From assembly GCF_050948175.1 (NCBI RefSeq), contig NW_027490092.1:3534001-3598000 (forward strand): 64,000 nucleotides of DNA. Direction: 5' to 3'. Under the pieces are notes generated by a model. It searched no databases. It was not told where the DNA came from and was given only the letters and a program-made list of their open reading frames with translations. Below are positions 12,874 to 24,829 of the stretch, in pieces. Numbering within the stretch: the first letter of the stretch is position 1; each line of letters begins with the position of its first letter. Source of the stretch: Xylocopa sonorina. Its lineage: Eukaryota > Arthropoda > Insecta > Hymenoptera > Apidae. The position numbers and the translations under genes are program-made.

Positions 12874-14699
12874 AATGCGACACTTCCTTGCAAGGAAATA
12901 GCGTTTGCAGATGCCTACGTATCGAAGCAATAGAGTTCAAATGCTTCTTAAAACGAGATATTGCATCTCATATCTATGTTTCATGTTAAGATATAATATA
13001 CATTGCGAAGTGTTATGCATTCCTCGTCTACGATTCAAATGAATGTAAATGCGACACTTCCTTGCTAGGAAATAGCGTCTGCAGATGTTTACGTATCGAA
13101 GCAATAGAGTTCAAATGCTTCTTAAAACGAGATATTGCATCTCATACCTATGTTTCATGATAAGATATAATATTCATTGCGAAGTGTCATGCATTCCTCG
13201 TCTACGATTCAAATGAATGTAAATGCGACACTTCCTTGCAAGGAAATCGTGTTTGCAGATGTCTACATATCGAAGCAATAGTGTTCTAAAGCTTCTTAAA
13301 TCGCGATATCGCATCTCATTTCTATGTTTCATGGTAAGATATAATATAATTTGCGAAGTGTTATGTATTCCTCGTCTACACTTCAAATGAATGTAAATGC
13401 GACACTTCCTTGCAAGGAAATAGCAATTGCAGATGTCTACCTATCGTACCATTAGAGTTCCAATGCTTTTTAAAACGCGATATCGCATCTCATTTCTATG
13501 TTTCATGGTAAGATGTAATATGATTTGCGAAGTGTTATGTATTCCTCGTCTACACTTCAAATGAATGTAAATGCGACACTTCCTTGCTAGGAAATGGCGT
13601 CTGCAAATGTCTAGGTATCGTAGCAATAGAGTTCTAATGCTTCTTAAAACGCGATATCGCATTTCATTTCTATGTTTCATGGTAAGATATAATATGATTT
13701 GCGAAGTGTTATGTATTCCTTGTCTCAACTTCAAAGGAATGTAAATGCGACACTTCCTTGCAAGGGAATAGCGTTTGCAGATGTCTACGTATCGAAGCAA
13801 TAGAGTTCAAATGCTTCTTAAAACGAGATATTGCATCTCATATCTATGTTTCATGATAGGATTTAATGTTCATTGCGAATTGTTATGCATTCCTCGTCTA
13901 CGATTCAAACGAATGTAAATGCGACACTTCCTTGCAAGGAATGGATTTCTGATGCTTCTTAAAACGCGATATCGCATCTCATTTCTATGTTTTATGGTAA
14001 GATATAATATGATTTGCGAAGTGTTATGTATTCCTTGTCTACACTTCAAATGAATGTAAATGCGACACTTCCTTGCAAGGAAATAGCGTTTGCAGATGTC
14101 TACGTATCGTAGCAATGGATTTCTGATGCTTCTTAAAACGCGATATCGCATCTCATTTCTATGTTTTATGGTAAGATATAATATGATTTGCGAAGTGTTA
14201 TGTATTCCTCGTCTACACTTCAAATGAATGTGAATGCGACACTTCCTCGCTAGGAAATAGCGTCTGCAGATGTCTAGGTATCGTAGTAATAGATTTCTAA
14301 TGCTTCTTAAAACGAGATATTGCATCTCATATCTATGTTTCATGATAAGATATAATATTCATTGCGAAGTGTTTTGCATTCCTCGTCCACGATTCAAATG
14401 AAAGTAAATGCGACACTTCCTTGCAAGGAAATAGCGTTTACAGATGTCTACGTATCGTAGCAATAGAGTTCATATGATTCTTAAAACGCGATACCGCATC
14501 TCATTTCTATGTTCCATGGTAAGATATAACATGATTTGCGAAGTGTTATGTATTCCTCGTCTACACTTCAAATGAATGTGAATGCGATACTTCCTCGCTA
14601 GGAAATAGCGTTTGCAGATGTCTACGTATCGTAGCATTAGAGTTCCAATACTTTTTAAAACGCGATATCGCATCTCATTTCTATGTTTCATGGTAAGAT
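12874..14699. repeat. Duplicated block R, second copy (1.8 kb)
   Basis: This is the counterpart of 10,645-12,470. It ends where GGTAAGATG in the first copy is replaced by GGTAAGATA followed by a different monomer type with TCTCAACTTC. That point is a junction between two monomer lineages. Confidence 0.85.
13833..13973. repeat. Short 141-bp monomer, copy 6
   Basis: It lies 2,229 bp (12 x 174 + 141) after copy 5, with the same junction. It is the last short monomer of this type; none occurs in the remaining 50 kb. Confidence 0.9.
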
Positions 14700-16052
14700 A
14701 TAATATGATTTGCGAAGTGTTATGTATTCCTTGTCTCAACTTCAAAGGAATGTAAAGCGACACTTCCTTGCAAGGAAATAGCGTCTGCAGATGTCTAGGT
14801 ATCGTAGTAATAGATTTCTAATGCTTCTTAAAACGAGATATTGCATCTCATATCTATGTTTCATGATAAGATATAATATTCATTGCGAAGTGTTATGCAT
14901 TTCTCGTCCACGATTCAAATGAAAGTAAATGCGACACTTCCTTGCAAGGAAATAGCGTTTACAGATGTCTACGTATCGTAGCAATAGAGTTCATATGATT
15001 CTTAAAACGCGATATCGCATCGCATTTCTATGTTTCATGGTAAGATATAACATGATTTGCGAAGTGTTATGTATTCCTCGTCTACACTTCAAATGAGTGT
15101 GAATGCGATACTTCCTCGCTAGGAAATAGCGTTTGCAGATGTCTACGTATCGTAGCAATAGATTTCTAATGCTTCTTTAAACGCGATATCGCATCTCATT
15201 TCTATGTTTCATGGTAAGATATAATATGATTTGCTAAGTAACATGTATTCTTCGTCTACACTTCAAATGAATGTAAATGCGACACTACCTTGCTAGGAAA
15301 TAGCGTTTGCAGATGTCTACGTATCGAAGCAATAGTGTTCTAAAGCTTCTTAAATCGCGATATCGCATCTCATTTCTATGTTTCATGGTAAGATATAATA
15401 TTCATTGTGAAGTGTTATGCATTCCTCGTCTACGATTCAAATGAAAGTAAATGCGACACTTCCTTGCAAGGAAACAGCGATTGCAGATGTCTACGTATCG
15501 TAGCAATAGAGTTCAAATGCTTCTTAAAACGCGATATCGCATCTCATTTCTATGTTTCATGGTAAGATATAATATGATTTGCGAAGTGTTATGTATTCCT
15601 CGTCTACACCTCCAATGAATGTAAATGCGACACTTCCTTGCAAGGAAATAGCGTTTGCAGATGTCTACGTATCGTAGCAATAGAGCTCTTATAATTCTTA
15701 AAACGCGATTTCGCATCTCAGTTCTATGTTTCATGGTAAGGTATAATATGATTTGCGAAGTGTTATGTATTCCTCGCCTGCACTTCAAGTGTATGTAAAT
15801 GCGACACTTCCTTGCAAGGAAATAGCGTTTGCAGATGTCTACGTATCGAAGCAATAGAGTTCTATTGCTTCTTAAAACGCGATATCGCATCTCATTTCTA
15901 TGTTTCATGGTAAGATATAATATGATTAGCGAAGTGTTATGTATTCCTCGTCTACACCTCAAATGAATGTAAATGCGACACTTCCTTGCAGGGAAATAGC
16001 GTTTGCAGATGTCTACGTATCGAAGCAATAAAGTTCAAATGCTTCTTAAAAC

Positions 16053-16067
16053 GAGATATTGCATCTC
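16053..16067. other. Class B alternative dyad: GAGAT-ATTGC-ATCTC
   Basis: Class B loses the GCGATATCGC palindrome but has GAGAT and ATCTC as 5-bp inverted arms around ATTGC. ATCTC is already present in class A, so the C-to-A change at the second base of the unit is what completes the new pairing. A variant at 3479 reads GAGATG-TTG-CATCTC, with 6-bp arms. Confidence 0.7.
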
Positions 16068-16226
16068 ATATCTATTTTTCATGATAAGATATAATATACA
16101 TTGCGAAGTGTTATGCATTCCTCGTCTACGATTCAAATGAAAGTAAATGCGACACTTCCTTGCAAGGAAATAGCGTTTGCAGATGTCTACGTATCGTAGC
16201 AATAGATTTCTAATGCTTCTTAAAAC
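16053..16226. repeat. Representative class B monomer (174 bp)
   Basis: Class B differs from class A at a linked set of sites. It has GAGATATTGC in place of GCGATATCGC, CTCATATC in place of CTCATTTC, CATGATAAG, ATATACATTG or ATATTCATTG, TGCATTCC, CTACGATTC and GAAAGTAAATG. The 3' third, from the TTCCTTGCAAGGAA palindrome onward, is shared with class A. ATTCATTG puts TGA in the minus frame that class A leaves open, so B monomers often end the apparent open frames. B copies lie scattered singly among runs of A. Hybrids also exist, for example an A start with a B middle near 40,411-40,490, which suggests exchange or conversion between classes. Confidence 0.88.
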
Positions 16227-17066
16227 GCGATATCGCATCTCATTTCTATGTTTCATGGTAAGATATAATATGATTTGCGAAGTGTTATGTATTCCTCGTC
16301 TACACCTCAAATGAATGTAAATGCGACACTTCCTTGCAGGGAAATAGCATTTGCAGATGTCTACGTATCGAAGCAATAGAGTTCAAATGCTTCTTAAAAC
16401 GAGATATTGCATCTCATATCTATGTTTCATGATAAGATATAATATTCATTGCGAAGTGTTATGCATTCCTCGTCTACGATTCAAATGAAAGTAAATGCGA
16501 CACTTCCTTGCATGGAAATAGCGTTTGCAGATGTCTACGTATCAAAGCAATAGAGTTCATTGGTTCTTAAAACGAGATACTGCATCTCATATCTATGTTT
16601 CATGATAAGATATAATATTCATTGCGAAGTTTTATGCATTCGTCGTCTACGATTCAAATGAAAGTAAATGCGACACTACCTTGCAAGGAAACAGCTATTG
16701 CAGATGTCTACGTATCGTAGCAATAGAGTTCAAATGCTTCTTAAAACGCGATATCGCATCTCATTTCTATGTTTCATGGTAAGATATAATATGATTTGCG
16801 AAGTGTTATGTATTCCTCGTCTACACCTCCAATGAATGTAAATGCGACACTTCCTTGCAAGGAAATAGCGTTTGCAGATGTCTACGTATCGTAGCAATAG
16901 AGCTCTTATAATTCTTAAAACGCGATTTCGCATCTCAGTTCTATGTTTCATGGTAAGGTATAATATGATTTGCGAAGTGTTATGTATTCCTCGCCTGCAC
17001 TTCAAGTTTATGTAAATGCGACACTTCCTTGCAAGGAATTAGCGTTTGCAGATGTCTACGTATCGA

Positions 17067-18473
17067 AGCAATAGAGTTCTATTGCTTCTTAAAACGCGAT
17101 ATCGCATCTCATTTCTATGTTTCATGGTAGGATATAATATGATTAGCGGAGTGTTATGTATTCCTCGTCTACACCTCAAATGAATGTAAATGCGACACTT
17201 CCTCGCAGGGAAATAGCATTTGCAGATGTCTACGTATCGAAGCAATAGAGTTCAAATGCTTCTTAAAACGGGATATTGCATCTCATATCTATGTTTCATG
17301 ATAAGATATAATATTCATTGCGAAGTGTTATGCATTCCTCGTCTACGATTCAAATGAAAGTAAATGCGACACTTCCTTGCAAGGAAATAGCGTTTGCAGA
17401 TGTCTACGTATCGTAGCAATAGATTTCTAATGCTTCTTAAAACGCGATATCGCATCTCATTTCTATGTTTCATGGTAAGATATAATATGATTTGCGAAGT
17501 GTTATGTATTCCTCGTCTACACCTCAAATGAATGTAAATGCGACACTTCCTTGCAGGGAAATAGCATTTGCAGATGTCTACGTATCGAAGCAATAGAGTT
17601 CAAATGCTTCTTAAAACGGGATATTGCATCTCATATCTATGTTTCATGATAAGATATAATATTCATTGCGAAGTGTTATGCATTCCTCGTCCACACATCA
17701 AATGAATGTAAATGCGACACTTCCTTGCAAGGAAATAGCGTTTGCAGATGTCTACGTATCGTAGCAATAGAGTTCTATTGCTTCTTAAAACGCGATATCG
17801 CATCTCATTTCTATGTTTCATGGTAGGATATAATATGATTAGCGGAGTGTTATGTATTCCTCGTCTACACCTCAAATGAATGTAAATGCGACACTTCCTT
17901 GCAGGGAAATAGCATTTGCAGATGTCTACGTATCGAAGCAATAGAGTTCAAATGCTTCTTAAAACGGGATACTGCATCTCATATCTATGTTTCATGATAA
18001 GATATAATATTCATTGCGAAGTGTTATGCATTCCTCGTCTACGATTCAAATGAAAGTAAATGCGACACTTCCTTGCAAGGAAATAGCGTTTGCAGATGTC
18101 TACGTATCGTAGCAATAGATTTCTAATGCTTCTTAAAACGCGATATCGCATCTCATTTCTATGTTTCATGGTAAGATATAATATGATTTGCGAAGTGTTA
18201 TGTATTCCTCGTCTACACCTCAAATGAATGTAAATGCGACACTTCCTTGCAGGGAAATAGCATTTGCAGATGTCTACGTATCGAAGCAATAGAGTTCAAA
18301 TGCTTCTTAAAACGGGATATTGCATCTCATATCTATGTTTCATGATAAGATATAATATTCATTGCGAAGTGTTATGCATTCCTCGTCCACACATCAAATG
18401 AATGTAAATGCGACACTTCCTTGCAAGGAAATAGCGTTTGCAGATGTCTACGTATCGTAGCAATAGAGTTCTA
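17067..18473. repeat. 696-bp tandem duplication (4-mer)
   Basis: 17,067-17,777 matches 17,763-18,473 at a spacing of exactly four monomers. Shared markers are TTCTATTGC, GGTAGGATATAATATGATTAGCGG and CGGGATA(T/C)TGC. Visible differences are CCTCGCAGGG against CCTTGCAGGG at 17,204 and GGGATATTGC against GGGATACTGC. The left edge is a CGAAG/CGTAG difference and the right edge a CTATTG/CTAATG difference. Confidence 0.85.
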
Positions 18474-21400
18474 ATGCTTCTTAAAACGCGATATCGCATC
18501 CCATTTCTATGTTTCATGGTAAGATATAATATGATTTGCGAAGTGTCATGTATTCCTCGTCTACACTTCAAATGAATGTGAATGCGACACTTCCTTGCAA
18601 GGAAATAGCGTTTGCAGATATCTAGGTATCGAAGCAATAGAGTTTTAATGCTTCTTAAAACGCGATATCGCATCTCATTTCTATGTTTCATGGTTAGATG
18701 CAATATGATTTGCGAAGTGTTATGTATTCCTCGTCTACACTTCAAATTAATGTAAATGCGACACTTCCTTGTAAGGAAATTGCGTTTGCAGATGTCTACG
18801 TATCGAAGCAATAGAGTTCAAATGCTTCTTAAAACGAGATACTGCATCTCATATCTATGTTTCATGATAAGATATAATATTCATTGCGAAGTGTTATGCA
18901 TTCCTCGTCTACGATTCAAATGAAAGTAAATGCGACACTTCCTTGCATGGAAATAGCGTTTGCAGATGTCTACGTATCGAAGCAATAGAGTTCATTGGTT
19001 CTTAAAACGAGATACTGCATCTCATATATATGTTTCATGATAAGATATAATATTCATTGCGAAGTGTTATGCATTCGTCGTCTACGATTCAAATGAAAGT
19101 AAATGCGACACTACTTTGCAAGGAAATAGCGTTTGCAGATGTCTACGTATCGTAACAATAGAGTTCTTATGATTCTTGAAACGCGATATCGCATCTCATT
19201 TCTATGTTTCATGGTAAGATACAATATGATTTGCAAAGTGTTATGTATTCCTTGTCTACACTTCAAATGAATGTAAATGCGACACTTCCTTGCAAGGAAA
19301 TAGCGTTTGCAGATGTCTACGTATCGTAGCAATGGATTTCTGATGCTTCTTAAATCGCGATATCGCATCTCATTTCTATGTTTTATGGTAAGATATAATA
19401 TGATTTGCGAAGTGTTATGTATTCCTCGTCTACACTTCAAATGAATGTAAATGCGACACTTCCTTGCAAGGAAATAACGCTTGCAGATGTCTACGTATCG
19501 AAGCAATAGTGTTCAAATGCTTCTTAAAACGAGATATTGCATCTCATATTTAAGCTTCATGATAAGATATAATATTCATTGCGAAGTGTTATGCTTTTCC
19601 TCGTCTACGGATCAAATGAATGTAAATGCGACACTTCCTTGCAAGGAAGTAGCGTTTGCAGATGTCTACGTATCGTAGCAATAGTTTTCTAGTGCTTCTT
19701 AAAACGCGATATCGCATCTCATTTCTATGTTTCATGGTAAGATATAATATTCATTGTGAAGTGTTATGCATTCATCGTCTACGATTCAAATGAAAGTAAA
19801 TGCGACACTTCCTTGCAAGGAAACAGCGATTGCAGATGTCTACGTATCGTAGCAATAGAGTTCAAATGCTTCTTAAAACGCGATATCGCATCTCATTTCT
19901 ATGTTTCATGGTAAGATATAATATGATTTGCGAAGTGTTATGTATTCCTCGTCTACACCTCAAATGAATGTAAATGCGACACTTCCTTGCAAGGAAATAG
20001 CGTTTGCAGATGTCTACGTATCGTAGCAATAGAACTCCTATAATTCTTAAAACGCGATTTCGCATCTCAGTTCTATGTTTCATGGTAAGGTATAATATGA
20101 TTTGCGAAGTGTTATGTATTCCTCGCCTACACTTCAAGTGTATGTAAATGCGACACTTCCTTGCAAGGAAATAGCGTTTGCAGATGTCTACGTATCGAAG
20201 CAATAGAGTTCTAATGCTTCTTAAAACGCGATATCGCATCTCATTTCTATGTTTCATGGTAAGATATAATATGATTTGTGAAGTGTTATGTATTCCTCGT
20301 CTACACCTCAAATGAATGTAAATGCGACACTTCCTTGCAGGGAAATATCGTTTGCAGATGTCTACGTATCGAAGCAATAGAGTTCAAATGCTTCTTAAAA
20401 CGAGATATTGCATCTCATATCTATTTTTCATGATAAGATATAATTTACATTGCGAAGTGTTAATCATTCCTCGTCTACGATTCAAATGAAAGTAAATGCG
20501 ACGCTTCCTTGCAAGGAAATAGCGTTTGCAGATGTCTACGTATCGTAGCAATAGATTTCTATTGCTTCTTAAAACGCGATATCGCATCTCATTTCTATGT
20601 TTCATGGTAAGATACAATATGATTTGCGAAGTGTTATGTATTCCTTGTCTACACTTCAAATGAATGTAAATGCGACACTTCCTTGCAAGGAAATAGCGTT
20701 TGCAGATGTCTACGTATCGTAGCAATGGATTTCTGATGCTTCTTAAATCGCGATATCGCATCTCATTTCTATGTTTTATGGTAAGATATAATATGATTTG
20801 CGAAGTGTTATGTATTCCTCGTCTACACTTCAAATGAATGTAAATGCGACACTTCCTTGCAAGGAAATAACGCTTGCAGATGTCTACGTATCGAAGCAAT
20901 AGTGTTCAAATGCTTCTTAAAACGAGATATTGCATCTCATATTTAAGCTTCATGATAAGATATAATATTCATTGCGAAGTGTTATGCTTTTCCTCGTCTA
21001 CGGATCAAATGAATGTAAATGCGACACTTCCTTGCAAGGAAATAGCGTTTGCAGATGTCTACGTATCGTAGCAATAGTTTTCTAGTGCTTCTTAAAACGC
21101 GATATCGCATCTCATTTCTATGTTGCATGGTAAGATATAATATGATTTGCGAAGTGTTATGTATTCCTCGTCTACACATCAAATGAATGTAAATGCGACA
21201 CTTCCTTGCAAGGAAATAGCGTTTGCAGATGTCTACGTATCGTTGCAATAGATTTCTAATGCTTCTTAAAACGCGATATCGCATCTCATTTCTATGTTTC
21301 ATGGTAAGATATAATATGATTTGCGAAGTGTTATGTATTCCTCGTCTACACCTCAAATGAATGTAAATGCGACACTTCCTTGCAAGGACATAGCGTTTGC

Positions 21401-23107
21401 AGATGTCTACGTATCGAAGCAATAGAGTTCAAATGCTTCTAAAACGCGATATCGCATCTCATTACTATGTTTCATGGTAAGATATAATATGATTTGCGAA
21501 GTGTTATGTATTCCTCGTCTACACATCAAATGAATGTAAATGCGACACTTCCTTGCAAGGAAATAGCGTTTGCAGATGTCTACGTATCGTAGCAATAGAG
21601 TTCTAATGCTTCTTAAAACGCGATATCGCATCCCATTTCTATGTTTCATGGTAAGATATAATATGATTTGCGAAGTGTCATGTATTCCTCGTCTACACTT
21701 CAAATGAATGTAAATGCGACACTTCCTTGCAAGGAAATAGCGTTTGCAGATGTCTACGTATCGAAGCAATAGTGTTCAAATGCTTCTTAAAACGAGATAC
21801 TGCATCTCATATCTATGTTTCATGATAAGATATAATATTCATTGCGAAGTGTTATGTATTCCTCGTCTACGATTCAAATGAAAGTAAATGCGACACTTCC
21901 TTGCATGGAAATAGCGTTTGCAGATGTCTACGTATCGAAGCAATAGAGTTCAAATGCTTCTTAAAACGAGATACTGCATCTCATATCTATGTTTCATGAT
22001 AAGATATAATATACATTGCGAAGTGTTATGCATTCCTCGTCTACGATTCAAATAAAAGTAAATGCGACACTTCCTTGCAAGGAAATAGCGTTTGCAGATG
22101 TCTACGTATCGTAGCAATAGATTTCTAATGCTTCTTAAAACGCGATATCGCATCTCATTTCTATGTTTCATGGTAAGATATAATATGATTTGCGAAATGT
22201 TATGTATTCTTCGTCTACACTTCAAATGAATGTAAATACGACACTTCCTTGCAAGGAAATAGCGTTTGCAAATATCTGCCTATCGTAGCAATAGTATTCT
22301 AATGCTTCTTAAAACGCGATATCGCATCTCACTTCTATGTTTCATGGCAAGTTATAATATGATTTGCGAAGTGTTATGTATTCCTCGTCTACACTTCAAA
22401 TGAATGTAAATGCGACACTTCCTTGCAAGGAAATAGCGTTTGCAGATGTCTACGTATCGAAGCAATAGAGTTCAAATGCTTCTTAAAACGCGATATCGCA
22501 TCTCATTTCTATGTTTCATGGTAAGATATAATATGATTTGAGAAGTGTTATGCATTCCTCGTCTACGATTCAAATGAACGTAAATGCGACACTTCCTTCC
22601 AAGGAAATAGCGTTTGCAGATGTCTACGTATCGTAACAATAGCGTTCTTATGATACTTAAAACGCGATATCGCATCTCATTTCTATGATTCATGGTAAGA
22701 TATAATATGATTTGCGAAGTGTTATGTATTCCTCGTCTACACTTCAAAAGAATGTAAATGCGACACTTCCTTGCAAGGAAATAGCGATTGCAGATGTCTA
22801 CCTATCGTAGCAATAGAGTTCTAATGCTTCTTAAAACGCGATATCGCATCTCATTTCTATGTTTCATGGTAAGATATAATATGATTTGCGTAGTATTATG
22901 TATTCCTCGTCTACACTTCAAATGAATGTAAATGCGATGCTTCCTTGCAAGGAAATAGCGTTTGCAAATGTCTACGTATCGAAGCAATAGAGTTCAAATG
23001 CTTCTTAAAACGAGATACTGCATCTCATATCTATGTTTCATGATAAGATATAATATTCATTGCGAAGTGCTATGCATTCCTCGTCTACACTTCAAATCAA
23101 TGTAAAT

Positions 23108-23786
23108 ACGACACTTCCTTGCAAGGAAATAGCGTTTGCAGATATCTACCTATCGTAGCAATAGAGTTCTAATGCTTCTTAAAACGCGATATCGCATCTC
23201 ATTTCTATGTTTCATGGTAAGATATAATATTCATTGCGAAGTCTTATGCATTCCTCGTCTACGATTCAAATGAAAGTAAATGCGATACTTCCTTGCAAGG
23301 AAATAGCATTTGCAGGTGTCTACCTATCGTAGCAATAGTGTTCTAATGCTTCATAAAACGCGATATCGCATCTCATTTCTATGTTTCATGGTAAGATATA
23401 ATATTCATTGCGAAGTGTTATGCATTCCTCGTCTACGATTCAAATAAAAGTAAATGCGACACTTCCTTGCAAGGAAACAGCGATTGCAGATGTCTACGTA
23501 TCGTAGCAATAGAGCTCTTATAATTCTTAAAACGCGATTTCGCATCTCATTTCTATGTTTCATGGTAAGGTATAATATGATTTGTGAAGTGTTATGTATT
23601 CCTCGCTTACACTTCAAGTGAATGTAAATGCGACACTTCCTTGCAAGGAAATAGCCTTTGCATATGTCTACGTATCGTAGCAATAGAGTTCTAATGCTTC
23701 ATAAAACGCGATATCGCATCTCATTTCTATGTTTCATGGTAAGATACAATATGATTTGCGAAGTGTTATGTATTCCTCGTCTACAC
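23108..23786. repeat. Block S, first copy
   Basis: It matches 24,151-24,829 at a spacing of 1,043 bp (6 x 174 - 1). The missing base is the TTCTAAAACG deletion near 24,049. Scattered single-base differences exist, for example GCATATGTC against GCAGATGTC near 23,660. Confidence 0.75.
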
Positions 23787-24150
23787 ATCAAATGAATGTA
23801 AATGCGACACTTCCTTGCAAGGAAATAGCATTTGCAGATGTCTACGTATCGTAGCAATGGATTTCTAATGCTCCTTAGAACGCAATGTCGCATCTCATTT
23901 CTATGTTTCACGGTAAGTTATAATATGATTTGCGAAGTGTTATGTATTCCTCGTCTACACTTCAAATGAATGTAAATGCGACACTTCCTTGCAAGGACAT
24001 AGCGTTTGCAGATGTCTACGTATCGAAGCAATAGAGTTCAAATGCTTCTAAAACGCGATATCGCATCTCATTACTATGTTTCATGATAAGATATAATATT
24101 CATTGCGAAGTGTTATGCATTTCTCGTCTACGATTCAAATGAATGTAAAT

Positions 24151-24829
24151 GCGACACTTCCTTGCAAGGAAATAGCGTTTGCAGATATCTACCTATCGTA
24201 GCAATAGAGTTCTAATGCTTCTTAAAACGCGATATCGCATCTCATTTCTATGTTTCATGGTAAGATATAATATTCATTACGAAGTCTTATGCATTCCTCG
24301 TCTACGATTCAAATGAAAGTAAATGCGATACTTCCTTGCAAGGAAATAGCATTTGCAGGTGTCTACCTATCGTAGCAATAGTGTTCTAATGCTTCATAAA
24401 ACGCGATATCGCATCTCATTTCTATGTTTCATGGTAAGATATAATATTCATTGCGAAGTGTTATGCATTCCTCGTCTACGATTCAAATAAAAGTAAATGC
24501 GACACTTCCTTGCAAGGAAACAGCGATTGCAGATGTCTACGTATCGTAGCAATAGAGCTCTTATAATTCTTAAAACGCGATTTCGCATCTCATTTCTATG
24601 TTTCATGGTAAGGTATAATATGATTTGCGAAGTGTTATGTATTCCTCGCTTACACTTCAAGTGAATGTAAATGCGACACTTCCTTGCAAGGAAATAGCCT
24701 TTGCAGATGTCTACGTATCGTAGCAATAGAGTTCTAATGCTTCATAAAACGCGATATCGCATCTCATTTCTATGTTTCATGGTAAGATACAATATGATTT
24801 GCGAAGTGTTATGTATTCCTCGTCTACAC
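24151..24829. repeat. Block S, second copy
   Basis: This is the counterpart of 23,108-23,786. It ends where CTACACATC in the first copy is CTACACTTC here. Confidence 0.75.

Larger units (their letters stand above)
15300..22250. repeat. Local subfamily: CACCTC / GCTCTTATAA region
   Basis: This stretch is marked by CTACACCTC, by GAGCTCTTATAATTC with GATTTCGCATCTCAG, and by two monomers with TTCATTGGTTC (-1 bp, near 16,559 and 18,993). Blocks recur at spacings of 1,217, 1,393 and 4,349 bp; for example about 19,185-19,750 recurs at 20,578-21,143. Two TGCTTTTCC monomers, near 19,595 and 20,988, sit in that last pair. Only satellite is present. The borders are approximate. Confidence 0.7.
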
